64,000 nucleotides of DNA from Burhinus oedicnemus. Its lineage: Eukaryota; Chordata; Aves; Charadriiformes; Burhinidae. Positions 1 to 12,754 of the stretch are shown piece by piece. The stretch lies in contig VFFE01007653.1 of NCBI GenBank assembly GCA_008921705.1, positions 531,058 to 595,057 of the forward strand, read 5' to 3'. The notes beneath the pieces are model-generated. The model was not told the DNA's origin. It worked only from the letters and a program-made list of their open reading frames with translations, and did not search any database. Each line of letters starts with the position of its first letter. Positions within the stretch are counted from its first letter, which is position 1. Made by a program: the position numbers and the translations under genes.

Positions 1-3000
1 TTTTTTTTTTTTTCTGTTTCTTTTTAAAGCCTTGAGTCTTTCTAAACTGAAGCACACCTCATTTCCTGAAATGCAGACAGGAATCATGTTTCCTGCTGCA
101 TTTAGCCTTGCTCAGGAAAGTAGCACTAGATGTGACTGTAAAAACTGAGTCCTAATAGTAGCACAGTTATGCTTTAGAACCTCTCAAGACCTCTGAAGAA
201 CAGATGGAGACAGAAGCCTTCTTCGTGACCTCTAAATCCTGTCACGCATGGATGAAGAAGAACCAAAGCACCTATCAAAATTTCCTCCACATAACTGAGA
301 TGTATGAATAAGAACACGTTATATGACACTCAGTCCTGCTATACGCTAAACACTCACACCTCCCACTGACTTAATGACAGGTCCTAAGGACCACTTAGAA
401 GATTCTCCAGAGGCAGCAGTATCTGCCCTGATTGTCTGGCTGGTCATTAAGTCTTTTTTCACAATGAAGGATCTGTGAATAACTCAGAGTGAAAATCTGC
501 TGAGTAAAACCTATTTGTGGAGACAATTTTGTAGAGATTGTAAGCTCCAAAGTAAAATGGGTGTTATGGAGAAATGATACTGGCAATAGTATGCGTTAAA
601 TTGAATAATCAAAGAATTAATAAGTTTTTTAAATTATTACAGTGTTAGAACTACATCTTTGTTTGGTTAGCTATAAAGATGTACTTCCTGAGACACCAAT
701 CATGAAACTTACATCTCTGAATAGAAAAGAAAGAAAGGTCCTTTGTTGTTTTATGTGAGCTTCTTTTGTTCCTTCCTCTGCTTTCTTTCTGTTTTTCTTC
801 TTTGGCTGCCATCTGGCATATTTCCCTGGACTAGAGGAATGGTCATGTGGCTGAAGCTACTGCCAACACCACTTCTGCAGCTAGCGGCTCGTGGCATTCA
901 TACGTAAGGAGGCAGATTCCCTCCTGCCAGATAATTGTACTCCAAGCCACTAAACTCTCAGGAGCTGGGCTGGAATGTGGAATCCCTCTCTCAAACAGCA
1001 TTTTTCAGGAATCCCTTCTCTAAGGGGATTTCTTAGTGATGTAAAAGCTTTCTTAGTGAGCAGAGTGTTGTATTCTTATTTTTTGTTATTATAACCCTTG
1101 TAATGAAATGGGAACAGAACCCAGATTGAAGATTATTATTTTATTTATTAGGAGTTAGAGTTCCAGCACACTGGAACTACTTCAGGTCTTTTTGACTAGT
1201 CATACAACGTTGTCTACGAAATAAAATATTTGAATGCATAAATGTGGACTTTTCTAGTGAACGTGATGAGTCACACAGCTGATTTCATATTCAGGTCAAA
1301 AATTCTGTAATTCAGAGTATGCCATGTCACTGTTAAAATGATGTTTTGAGTCTCACTCAGACTTATTTTAGACAAATCTGCATGCCAAAATATCATCATA
1401 CCCAATTCAGACATTTGGTTATGTTAATTTGAAATCTTGGGAAAAGTGGCAAAATAGCAAGGCATATTGCTAGTCAGGTTAAGTAGCAGTAGGAAAGCAG
1501 GTGCAAGTGAATCATACTTGACTCTCAGTGTTGCTGCAGACTTACATCCTTGACAAAACCGCCCAGGGAGTCCCTGATCATGACTAAACATAAATAGTCT
1601 TTACGCCATGTCCAGTCCCAGTCCATAGGTCCCCAACAGCAGGAAAAAAAAACAGAACACAAGTAACATGTTCAAAAGTTTCAGCTTTTGCTTAAATTTC
1701 TCAGACATAGTTGATCCTCGCACAGATAGGTTGAGTGAGTCTGTCACAGAGGGACAGGTTGAGTCTGTCAGTGTTTCTTATTGCCGCTTTGGAGTACTGT
1801 TACCTGAGTGCTTATTCTGTGGGATTCTGTTGTTCTTGCTACTGCCTTGGAAGTGAATTCGATAGTGTAAAATTAACAGAAAACTGAAGTACACCTGTAG
1901 GTATTTTATCAACAATTTTTTTCCAATTTATGCTTAAGTAAGTTGTAATAGCCTAAGCCAGAACCTATATGAAAAACCATAAGGAAGTGTTCTTTTATAC
2001 ACAGTGAAGTAAATTACAATGACTAGTGTTGCTACGGTTTACAGTAAATAAATGTCTGGGCTTTGCTGTTTGTGGCTGAAACAATCCCCACACAAGGCTG
2101 GCTTTCCAGATTAGGCTGGGAGCAGACATTAACATCCCTTGGGATGCAGAAAAAGATTACACTAACCATAAACACCAGGAAATACTCAGTATGATTTACA
2201 GATTTTAGATGCCCATAGGTATTTATATTAATGTCAGGACTATCTGACTTGCAATTCCCTGATATATAACAAATTCTAGGAGTACTATAAATAGATCTAT
2301 CATTCAATCTGATACCAAATACATCAGGAACAAGCTGACGCTGGTTCAGCATGTACCATGTCAAAATGTCGTAATTAATTTCTAGATACTGCATTAAACA
2401 AGACCAAAAGTGGTACAGGGGAAACCTACCAATGTTTCTTTTATGCCACTGTACAATATGTTTTATGTCCATTGTGGATCTGAATAGATTATTATTTTTT
2501 TTATTGCAAAGGAAATTGAAAAACTGGAATTTCTGATTGGAATTAGTAAACACAATTTATTTCTGAGTCCCAGAAACCACTAATATCTACAGGTCATTTT
2601 GTGTTTCAGTTGTCTCTGTGAAAGCCGTATGTGAGTGTTAATTGAAAACTTCAGCAACATACTAAAAAGTAATTTAAGGCTCTAATGCGCCTTTCTTCAT
2701 GAGGCAAAAAAGAAAAAAGAAAATGAAATGGATCAAAAAGATCTTGCCCATCTAGAGGGGTCAGGCACATACACCATTCTGGTGTCCTTAGCTATAGAGC
2801 CGTTGTTGTATTTCATCACAGGGATGGTCCATGTCAGCTAATCCAGCTCCTGGTGTGTGACAGCAGCCAGAAGCAAACGTTTGAGAGAGAAGGCAAAGAA
2901 ACTTGGTGGTTACAGTATAATCTGCCTTTAGGGAGAACCACCTCAACATCTTCAGTAGTTCCCTGTGTATGAGTACTCCAGAACTCTACTTGCTGTGTGT

Positions 3001-6000
3001 ATGGCTTACTCCAACAAGTCTGGGTATTTTATTTATTCACACCAAATTTTGATCATTTATATTAAAAAGTTGCTGAATTTGTGGCTTCAGCAGTATCTTT
3101 TGACACTCACTTCCACAGGGGAACTCTCTGCAACGTGGAGGATTTTCTTCATTCTGTTGTTGTCTTTTGTCTTGGAACATTTTAAGTAGTATTGTGACCT
3201 TATGTTGCTAAAGGGTTAGTTGTTGTTTCATATCTTTGTATACCACTCTTGCTCATCAGCTCTCTAACTAATCTATATTTCCAGTGCCTCTTTTCACATG
3301 GAAAAATTTTGTGTCTATATCATTCATGTTGCATATCTCTTAACCCCTCCTCCTATTGCAATGCTTCTTCCAATGCAGAGTGACTAGAAGTAAACCCAGT
3401 AAACTGATGAGGACACATGGTCTAGATGATTAAAATATTCCTATTCTCATGGAAATATAATTTTAATAACATTTCCATTATAACATTTCCCTTATTAGCC
3501 TCCATCTCATTTCTGATGCAGTTTAAGGGATTTGGTGGTTAACTAATTTTGAATCATGAGCAATAACCTCCCCTTCTGTTAAATACCTGGTAGTGTCTGT
3601 ACTGGCCAGACTAGACATTCTGTGTTTTTAACGCTGTTGGAATAGTCTCTCTTCCATTACTATGTACTTTTTCTCTTGTTCCATGTCTGCCCGTTCCCCT
3701 TCCTCTGAGAGAAGTTTACAAGGACACAGTATTGAGTGAAGGCAACAGGAATCATTGCAGGAGGTAGAATTTCAATCTCACTGGAAATTTTGCATTTATA
3801 AAAGAAAAAAAAAAGCCTTATGATGAACAGCCAGTTTTACACAATTTTTTATGCAAAGAATGTTTCTTTTTTTTAAGGTAATAAAATATAAAATGTGATT
3901 TAGACTTTTTATAGCCTCTCTTCTTCAGGTTTCCTGACTTGTTAGGAGGTTAGAAAGTCCTTCAGGCAAGCTGCCAGAAGCTGGGCAACTGCAGAAATGA
4001 GGGGTCTCAGCAGCAGGAGGAGACAGATGCTTCCCATCAACATGCTCATACAGTTGGTCATTGTATACATGTATATTATACATACAGTATGCACACACAT
4101 GCATATGTGTGTATGTATATATCCTACATTAAAGTGAGCAAACTGGCAAAAGTTTGCCAGGAAGGAGCTGAATACACAGTACTTACTTTTCTGTTTGTTC
4201 ACATGAACTTGGCTTTCCTTTATTTATTTTACCTTTGCAACATTTCCAGTCAATACTCGGCTCCTTAGTGGCTTAGCTTTCACAGGCTGTGGTACAAATT
4301 TCTGTTGAAGTTGTAAAAGCAAAATGACACAGCAGAACAAACAACAGCAAAGCCTAAGAATATCTATTGTCTTTCCCAAGCAGGGTCAGATAAACTCCTG
4401 TTAATACTAGCTGAAGTTATTTAGCTAGTGAAGAAAACTAAAATGGAAGAAAGTAAAACTACTTAAATGGGATATAACTGTGTCCAGGTGGAGAATAGGA
4501 GGCCTCGTATTTTCTTGGTTATAACAGATGTACGTGAAGCAAGAAGTCAAATGTGAAAAAAAAGAAAAATACAAAATAACTCCAGCTCAAGCTACATATG
4601 TATTACTCTAATATACTTTATGAATTACCCTATGAATCCAACTTAATCTGCACTTGCTGGGAAGCAACCCATATCAGGTATTTCAGTGTCCTCATGACAC
4701 TTCATCTGGAGGCACCTTTTCCTTCCCCAAGCTCCATCCAGAGATGACTATGCACCTGCAGTACTTGTTACAAGCTGCTGCAGAAGTACTAGCACCAAAC
4801 AAAAGCACTTGGGCAGGATGACACTCTTCAATGACTTTCTTTCCACTTGCTTTGTCAGGAATTATATTTGGCCCATGTCAGATCTGCTGTGAGAAGGCTC
4901 TCACTCGCAGGGAAAACACAGGGAGTTCATGCTCCGAGGGAAAGTTTGCCATTTTCTTAAATAATGAATTCTCTGCTTCTGTATATGACCATTTTAGGCA
5001 TACAGAGTACAAGGAGGATGGATGGATGGCTGAAGCTTTCATCCCTTCCAAAGGGGAACGTGTGTCTAGGAAACAGTACATCAGGGTGGGTTGTTTTGTT
5101 TTGTGGGTTTGGGGTTTTTTTGAAATTAGAAACGCTCTAGTCTCATCTGTTCAATTTAAAGTTCTCTTTTCTGTCTGATAAACTGAAATGTGGCAATACA
5201 TGGAACTCATAATTGCCAATTAAAATGTTGCAGATGGAGCAGGATCTGCTGCTCTGGCAGCTCTCATGTAAGGCAGAAGCATCATGTAGCAATATGCAAA
5301 CGGTGCAGTTTTTTCCTCAGTTCATATGACACTAATAGGTGTGGATATTTTCTTATGTTTACTTGGTTTTCCTAAGTGCGTGAAACATGTTTCAACTTCT
5401 AGGTAACCATCCAATTACATAATTTTTCCTTGCTTTTTGCTCCTCTTACTCATAAAATAAAATGGAAAAGAATACGGTCATGCAAACGTTAAATGAGCAA
5501 AGCAGAGAAGTCAGCTGTTGTAAGCAAGAAAGTTCATCTGTTTTATATCATGCTTTGGAAGCTAAGCCAAATGTTTCAACATCATTTGTGCTCCATTGAA
5601 CCAGAGACTGAACAGTCAGAAAATTGATAATTTGAAAACTGGAGTATGTGTGTAAAGCACTAGAAGTAAAATCCACTGAGTTAGGCTTTTACTGGTGTTA
5701 GAGGAGAAAATTAATTTTCTTCTAAACATTATGTAAGGAAAACACTCCCATGAATTTGCTGTGAGATATCTTGAAGTGATGGGTTCCTGAACAGAAGCAT
5801 CATTGGCACCTGAGAATCAGGAAGAAGTTTATTTTATACTAGTATGTGTGGTTAATCTTGTCAGCTTTCTGAAACAAACTACTGATTTTTGCAGATATTT
5901 TTCATGTAGTTTCTTAACATCAATCCCAGCATCCAGATGGTTCCCTTAACGAGGCAATAATGCAGTCTTAATGAGTATATAAGTTGCAAACTGTATTTGT

Positions 6001-8123
6001 TCCATGTCTCCTCTTGGTCACAGTCTCTGTTTAAGCTCTCTCCCATGTGACACAGCACAGTGTGTATTGGAACATGGCATATTTTGAGGCTTATACGAAT
6101 TTGGCATTAAAATACATGTAGTTCTGTTTTCTGATAAACTCTGCTTGGGGTCACAGAAAACAGAAGGAATTCTAGCCAGAGTGGTTTTACAGCAAATACA
6201 AGAACATTTTAATGCCAAAATAATACTTATTGTTTATAGATAAGAATATTAATGATATATCACAGATGGTATACTAATTTATATTTGGGGTCAATAGCAA
6301 AATGTAGTGTGATCTCATTAGAAATCTGTTTCAAGGTACAGACAAAGTTTCATCCTCACATGCAGAGAACGGATATCTCTGTGATCCACCGAGGGCTTAA
6401 GTTTTGCTGTCACTGTTCTTCCTGCTTGGCTATCCCTGCTAGGATATCACAAAAAGTTATAAAATTTTAATTATGCTGTGCATACTTTTCAGTCTGGACT
6501 CCTAAATACACCAAATATTAGCCTGCAAATCCATATAAAATTTAAATAGAAATATCTAGTAATCCAGGTAGTGTTGTTAAACACATAAGCTTACCATGAT
6601 ATGATTGTCTTATCCACGCTAAGTGTCAAAAATTCTATGTTTCAGTAAAATTTTTATGTGAAAGCTCTTTTTGAGGTAGCTCAATGCTACCAAAAAGTGC
6701 TAGCTGGACAGGTTTTAGTGAGTGCCATGTGAGGGTCCTGATTTTTCATTGGTTGTAACTAAACAGCCCAGGAATTCTTCCAGCTGGTGACCTGAGACTA
6801 GCTGGATGAGGCTAGTGTCTGTAACACTAACCTCTCCTGGTCCCTGGAGCAGAATGTGAGGGAACAAAATACTCATCTGGAGAGGTCGTTGGTCCAGGGC
6901 TTGGGTGGTCCATGAAAGCCTCCAAACCAAGAAGGGTTTACTCCCTTTCTGCTCCATTAAAATAAACTGATCACAGTTTTCCACTGAACTATATTATATC
7001 CTGCTTGATTATATCACAGTACTGTCAACTCCAACTGTTTATAATTATGCCTTGGAGAATCACAAGACTTTGTTTAAAAAGGTTTTGGTTTTTTTTTTTG
7101 GTTTTTTTTTTTGTCCTCAAGTGCTTAAATCGAAAACAGTTTCCCAAAACCAGAAAAGCCAGGAGCTTTCTTAAGATGCAGTTTGAGATTTTCATGTAAT
7201 AGCTTGACTCTAGGAGCTTTAAGGAAAATAGCTTAGTCTGTGAGACTGGAAACAACATTTCAGAGGTTGGTAGGGCAGGATAACGTGATTTCAACAGTCA
7301 CATCCTGAATACTTTATTTATCTAAAATTCTACTTTTCATGCCACAGAGGGTGGAAGTGTGACCCAGACTGCTCCTCACAATGCCCTACTCTTTCTTCTG
7401 GAGTTCGAAGTTGTCATGTGTTAGTGTAAAGGATTCACCTGGGCTGTTATTAGCATGCAAAACACCAGCCTCTTCTTCCCTGATATTCTTTCAAGATGTA
7501 GATTTCCCAGCTGTATAATGGGACTGTTTTAGGATGTAAAGAAAGCAGCAGACAATCCTGGAAAAGCTGTTCTCTCTCCATTGAGAGAGAGATTTGCTAA
7601 ATTTGCGCTCTCTTCACCCTTTCAAAGGAACAGTTGATCTTTGACCAAGAAGGTATTTCATAATTTGGACATTAATTTTGAATTAATTTGTCATTTTGAT
7701 TATAGTTTATAACAACTAATATAAGCTTAAATGAAGGAGGATAAAAAGCAGTCAGAGAGCGTCAGTGAAAATTATTTATTACGGTGCAGAACTGTCTGAT
7801 GGAGCTGCAGTTTGCCAGCTTCTAAACTTTGATGAAGAGAAATAAATGGATGTTATTAGCAATTTATTGTAAATATTATCTCATATGACACTTCTAAACA
7901 GTTTAGGTTACATTTCTTTTTGGTGCAATACATTTTTTTATCCTGGAACATTTAATTCACCGTTAAATGTCAGACACTCTGTTACTATAAAAGGATAAAA
8001 CTGCTTCCAAGTACACGCTGTTTCAGTAAGACATGAGCTTGTTCATGCCAGCTCTTCGGGTTTACAGACAAAGTCACCTCCCTCAAAATAGCTGCTTTAG
8101 GAGTTATGGTAATAACATAAAGC
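1..8123 (+). other. PDE4D: PDE4D upstream intron, block 1 (no gene seen)
   Basis: This AT-rich non-coding stretch lies 5' of the D9 first exon, so it is intronic for PDE4D isoforms that start further upstream. That placement is inferred from gene structure, since no upstream exon is visible here. It opens with a T13 run. It contains a 36-bp alternating purine-pyrimidine tract near 4.1 kb and a small hairpin at 7571-7590 (TCTCTCTC, loop CATT, GAGAGAGA). The only long open frame is a 173-codon minus-strand ORF at 2032-2553 with no recognisable domain. I see no splice-flanked coding exon and no recognisable transposon. Confidence 0.6.
4087..4122. repeat. Alternating purine-pyrimidine tract with inverted repeat
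   Basis: Thirty-six consecutive bases alternate purine and pyrimidine without a break (mixed GT/CA/TA/GC steps). Within the tract, ACACACAT at 4093-4100 and ATGTGTGT at 4105-4112 form a perfect 8-bp inverted repeat around a GCAT centre. Such sequences can adopt Z-DNA or cruciform structures; whether this one does is not known from sequence alone. Confidence 0.85.
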
Positions 8124-8181
8124 AATGTAAAGCAGTTTGTAGTAGCACTGTAAAGCAGTTTGTGGTAACAATGTAAAGCAT
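8124..8181. repeat. 23-bp tandem repeat, about 2.5 copies
   Basis: Two adjacent 23-bp units (8124-8146 and 8147-8169) differ at only a few positions and share the core TGTAAAGCAGTTTGT. A partial third unit, AATGTAAAGCA, starts at 8170. The array lies in an intron, with no gene beside it. Confidence 0.85.
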
Positions 8182-11100
8182 TCTTAGGCATCTGGATTTG
8201 AAGTCCTACAGCTCTTATTCTGACTTCGGTGCAGCATCATCATTTTTGCATTTATAATAGGTAGGTTAGGAAAGTGAAGTATGAGCATACTGTTAGAAAG
8301 ACATTATGGTTCTACATACTTAAGTAGAGGGATTTTTTTTCTGCAATACATTTTACGTCTGTACTCTAGAAACATTTTTATATTCAGTATTCTTGTGTAT
8401 AACCTAGATAATTGTTTTTCATTATAGTTGTTATCTATTCCTATTCCTTAATTTAAGTCATTGCAGAATTTCTGCCATGTTTTTGGAATTTATTTCTGGC
8501 TAACAAATTGTCTGCTTTAGTTACCTTCTTTCTGTTTGTTGTGTCACTAGGGGTACGTAATAGCACTACAATTTGCTTTACCATTAGTAGAGTAATACTT
8601 TGTTCATAGCACATTTATGGAAAAATCTTTTATTTTCATACTTGTCAGGAAGGTAAAGAAAATGTCGGCTTTATTTTGTGTACTTCTAATAATCTAGTGA
8701 TTTGCTTAGGCTTTGTCAATATCTCTTTAAGTTAAAATTTGAAATAATGTGATATTATTTTCCATCCACAAATGTTGAGTTACACAGTAGCATCTTAATA
8801 ACTGTGGACTGAGAGCTGCAGATTAAGAAATGTGTAACTGCAGAAAATTCAGTCACAGAATTAACTTTTACAGCTTTAATACCCAGCATTGATACATGAC
8901 AGAAAAATATGGGGCAAAGAGTGGAAAGGAGAGAAGAAAGAAATGTTAGGGGGAGAAAAGCATGCAGATGAAAGAAGTAGTGTATTACACTGACGTATGA
9001 TCACTGTCTAAGCAATCATTAGCAAAAGCTGCATCATACTGATGCACCTAATTTCTTTTATTTCTGCCTTTTGCAGGGCTAAAATTGTCTCCCAGTTGCC
9101 TAGAGCCTTTTGGTCTGTAGTATCTGTCTTTAGCAAAACAAGATTTGCAGCTTCTTAGGAACAGCAGTTCCTGGAGGTGACAGTCTGTTCCACTGAGTTA
9201 CCTGCATGGATACCCATTACTGAGTTCAAGATATACATTCTCCTTTCCTAAATATAAATTAACCTATTAGAATTACTTGTATCATAAATAGCCAATAATT
9301 TATGTAATGGCCAGGCACAGGTCAGAGCCATCCCAAGTTGCCAGTAACAAGCAGCACCTTGATTGGAGTCATTTAACAGCTTCATTACGGTTTTCAAGGC
9401 AAAATTTTATGGAAAATCCCTAGCTGTTTTGTAGATAAATATGGCAGGTCGGTGGTGTTGCCATGCAGAAAGTTCCTCTTCCAGGCCTCAGAACATATTC
9501 ATAAAAATTTTACAGTGTTTTTATCAGCTCTATATCTGTCACAGCCACTGTAATTGCAGAAGCATTTATTTCATTTCTTTTTCAAAACAACACTACCATG
9601 GTGAATTCAGTATTAACACAAAAGATTTTGTTTGTGGTTCTTGTTGGCAGATTTTCAGGATGTATGAACTATGTTAATGCCTTCATCAATTAATTTTCAT
9701 CAAAAATATGGCAAAAACTTAAAGGCTTTCTAAAGAAGACCTCTTTAATGAAAGAGGTACCATTTAAGAAATGCTATTGGGAACTTAATTTACAAACTTA
9801 GCTGCCTTACTGTCCAGGTCACCAAAGTGGCCTGCAAGTGCTAACGTTTCCTGGAATATCAACTCATAGGACCAAAACAGCATTCCTGCTCCACGTGTGC
9901 CCTCTATGTCTGTACACTTCAAAGCACTAGGCACTTTAAACCAGTGCTACTTGAGCTTCCCCCTCATTGAACCACTGCTGAGTGATCTAGTCAACACTGT
10001 AAAATTTAGGTTCTGTAAAATATCAGCGTGAAACCTTGCATTTAATCTTCAATCCTTCTGAGATGGTACACAAAATTAGTTTTTGCTGGTGAGCAAGTCA
10101 AGAGTTTTGGTGCAACTGCCTTCCGTTTTTAGTTCAAATACAAAACTTGTACTTAATTCTTCCTCTCCAAAAAAGAAAAATTCTGGAGGCCTAGTTAAAC
10201 TAGACAATACAGTGCAACTGTAAGACACAGTTCTATTTTGAGTGTTCCTGATCCTGAGGCCGAATATACTATAAAAACAACCGTATATTTTACTTGTAAC
10301 TTGGTATGCACTGAAGTTCATGACCAGTCTTCTGTAGCACACTGCTGTTACTGTCCAGTGTGTTAGACAGACCAAAGCATAAGGAAAATATTTCAGGAAT
10401 TAGCTCTTGGACATCTGTTTGATTTGGTTCAACTTTGAGACTTGCATGTTTTGTGAGAAAGTAGTAAAAAATTATGAAATCGTGCTCAGGGGGAAAAAAA
10501 AAAAAAAAGAAGCTGAGGTAGTTCAGATTCTTGCTAATAATACCAGCAAATTTACAGGGAAAAATGCTTTTCCAGTTACACGTGAGGCCATGTTAACTGA
10601 ACTGAACCTATCTTGCTGAGATCACTCTCAGGAAAGTGACATACTATAATAAATAATTCAGATTGATTAAAACCAAGGAAAATGCCTAGACTGTGAGAGG
10701 TTTGGAGGATCATTTGTCATGAAATTCAATTGGATAACACGGGAGTATGGATATCTCCATATTTCTAACTTTTATATATTGGGAGAGAAAAGTGACAGCA
10801 AAGCATACATGAACAAAGGTACGCCCCTGAGAGGTGAAGTGGGTATCCAGTTGTTCATCCAAATACAAACCTGGTTAATTAAGCTGCCAATGCTTTGGCT
10901 CAGTCTTCATTATTTATTTTATTTTTCATTAGTGGTAGTTATCATATTTTTAAACAAAAACAGAGGGCAATAGTTGTTAGGTGAGGTTTCTATCTTACTC
11001 TTCCTGCAACCTGACTCTTTAAAAAGTATCATAATACATTATTGGTGGTGCTTTTTTCTCTACTGATGTAAATAACCACTCAGTGTACTGAGTTTTTTTC

Positions 11101-11497
11101 TGTGCTTTATTTTTTCGTATAACATAGAGATGGTGTTTGCTGAAGTTATAATGCAAAATAAGGCAGAAAAGTGTTACTGGCAATTGTCAACTTCAATTTA
11201 TAAATCAATTGCAACAGAGTAAAAATCAGTGTGTATATCTAAAAACTGTCATGTAAACTAAATGTATTGAGCAGTTAAATATCACTTCGTGTACTTAACA
11301 GGCATCTCTGCTGCAGCAGGTCTTAGTTCTTCAGGAATAATGGCCCATCAGCTGAGCCTGAAAGAGATCCCAGACTGATTTCAGAGATGGATAAGAAAAT
11401 AAACAATAGGGGCAGAACTGAGATCTGAAGTCTAAATTGAAGAAAAGCAAGTAAAGTATTATTGGAGCATGTTCTGTAAGGTCTTATTTTAAAATGA

Positions 11498-11517
11498 CCC
11501 CCCCCCCTTTTTTTTTT
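11498..11517. repeat. C10T10 homopyrimidine tract
   Basis: Ten C are followed directly by ten T. This is a simple low-complexity tract, likely to vary in length and to be error-prone in sequencing. Confidence 0.85.
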
Positions 11518-12743
11518 GGTGGTAGTAATATTTATTTATAATATGTGTCATGTTTCCTACTTTAGGGAAAACAGGTTACCTTTTCAAGTGTTATACCTAC
11601 CAAGGGAAAAGCAACATATTCTGTTGCTCCAGTGTAGCTGCTCCAGCTTATCAGAAGGGCTTATGTTAAAAAAGCTGAAGTGGGATAACTTTGAATGTGG
11701 TGCTCTCACGCATATTCAGATTTAAACCACAGATTCATGTCTACACCACAGATTAGAATTACTGAAGTTCTATCAGTTCCATATATCTGTGGATACATCC
11801 CTGCAGGAGAAAAAGACTTAAGTTATTAACTTTGTCTTAAATACTGCATACTGCAAGAGATAAAAGATCAAATAAGTTTCACATTCAAACTAAAGCTAGA
11901 CCAAAACCAGGATATGTAAAGGATGAAAGGATGACTGTATTGTAGGAGAGGCCTTAAGGTTGTTTGGAAAAGTGATTTAACTATTCTGATGTTCAATGGC
12001 TTTTTTTTATTAAGATTTCAGCTGCTGATACGAGTTGAAGAGAACTTTGTGTTAGGAAATAACTCATGTTTTTCTAAAGCTCCAATGCATTTTTTTCTTA
12101 CTCATTTCTCTAATGCTCCGTTAACCCCTTCTCCATCTTAGTATACTGAGGTGAAGGAGGCCTATTTTAAATGCCATTCTGAGAAAACAAAAAAAACAGA
12201 AGGATTTGACCAAACTATAAAGGCAAAATTCTTACGCCCACAAGCAGAGTTTTAATGTTTTGTTATATTAACAAGGCCAGCGCCTCTCCAAAGCCACCAT
12301 AATCATTCTTTCACCACAGAAATATCAAAATCCATAGATCCTACATCTGCTCCTCATCAGTGTAATATACTATATCCCATGCACTGGATGTCGTCATGGA
12401 AACCGTGTGAGTCAAAACACACAAGTTCTGCAACCTAGCATCATCTTTCTGAAGCAATGGAGGAAGGTCAGAAACAACAGCAGCCATGTTGTATCTCATC
12501 CCTTTGTGTGACACACAAAGGACACCTAGTGATCTCTTCAAAAGGCAAACCTAGGAATTAAAAGTTGTCATTTTACTAGACACCAAAATTAATAGAATCC
12601 ACAGAGACGTTGGTTTTTCCAATGTTATCTTTTCCCCATCCTCCCACTGGCCACCTTCTATTACATAGATTCTGTTTCTCTCTTTTTGTTCTTTTTTTCC
12701 TTTCTAGCATCCCTTTCTTCTTTGCAGGTACTGCTTTCCCTCT

Positions 12744-12754
12744 CCCCCCCCCCC
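12744..12754. repeat. C11 homopolymer in a pyrimidine-rich stretch
   Basis: Eleven consecutive C end a roughly 90-bp pyrimidine-rich stretch that includes a TTCTTCTTTGCAG acceptor-like string. No coding frame follows it, so I treat it as simple sequence, not an exon boundary. Confidence 0.8.
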
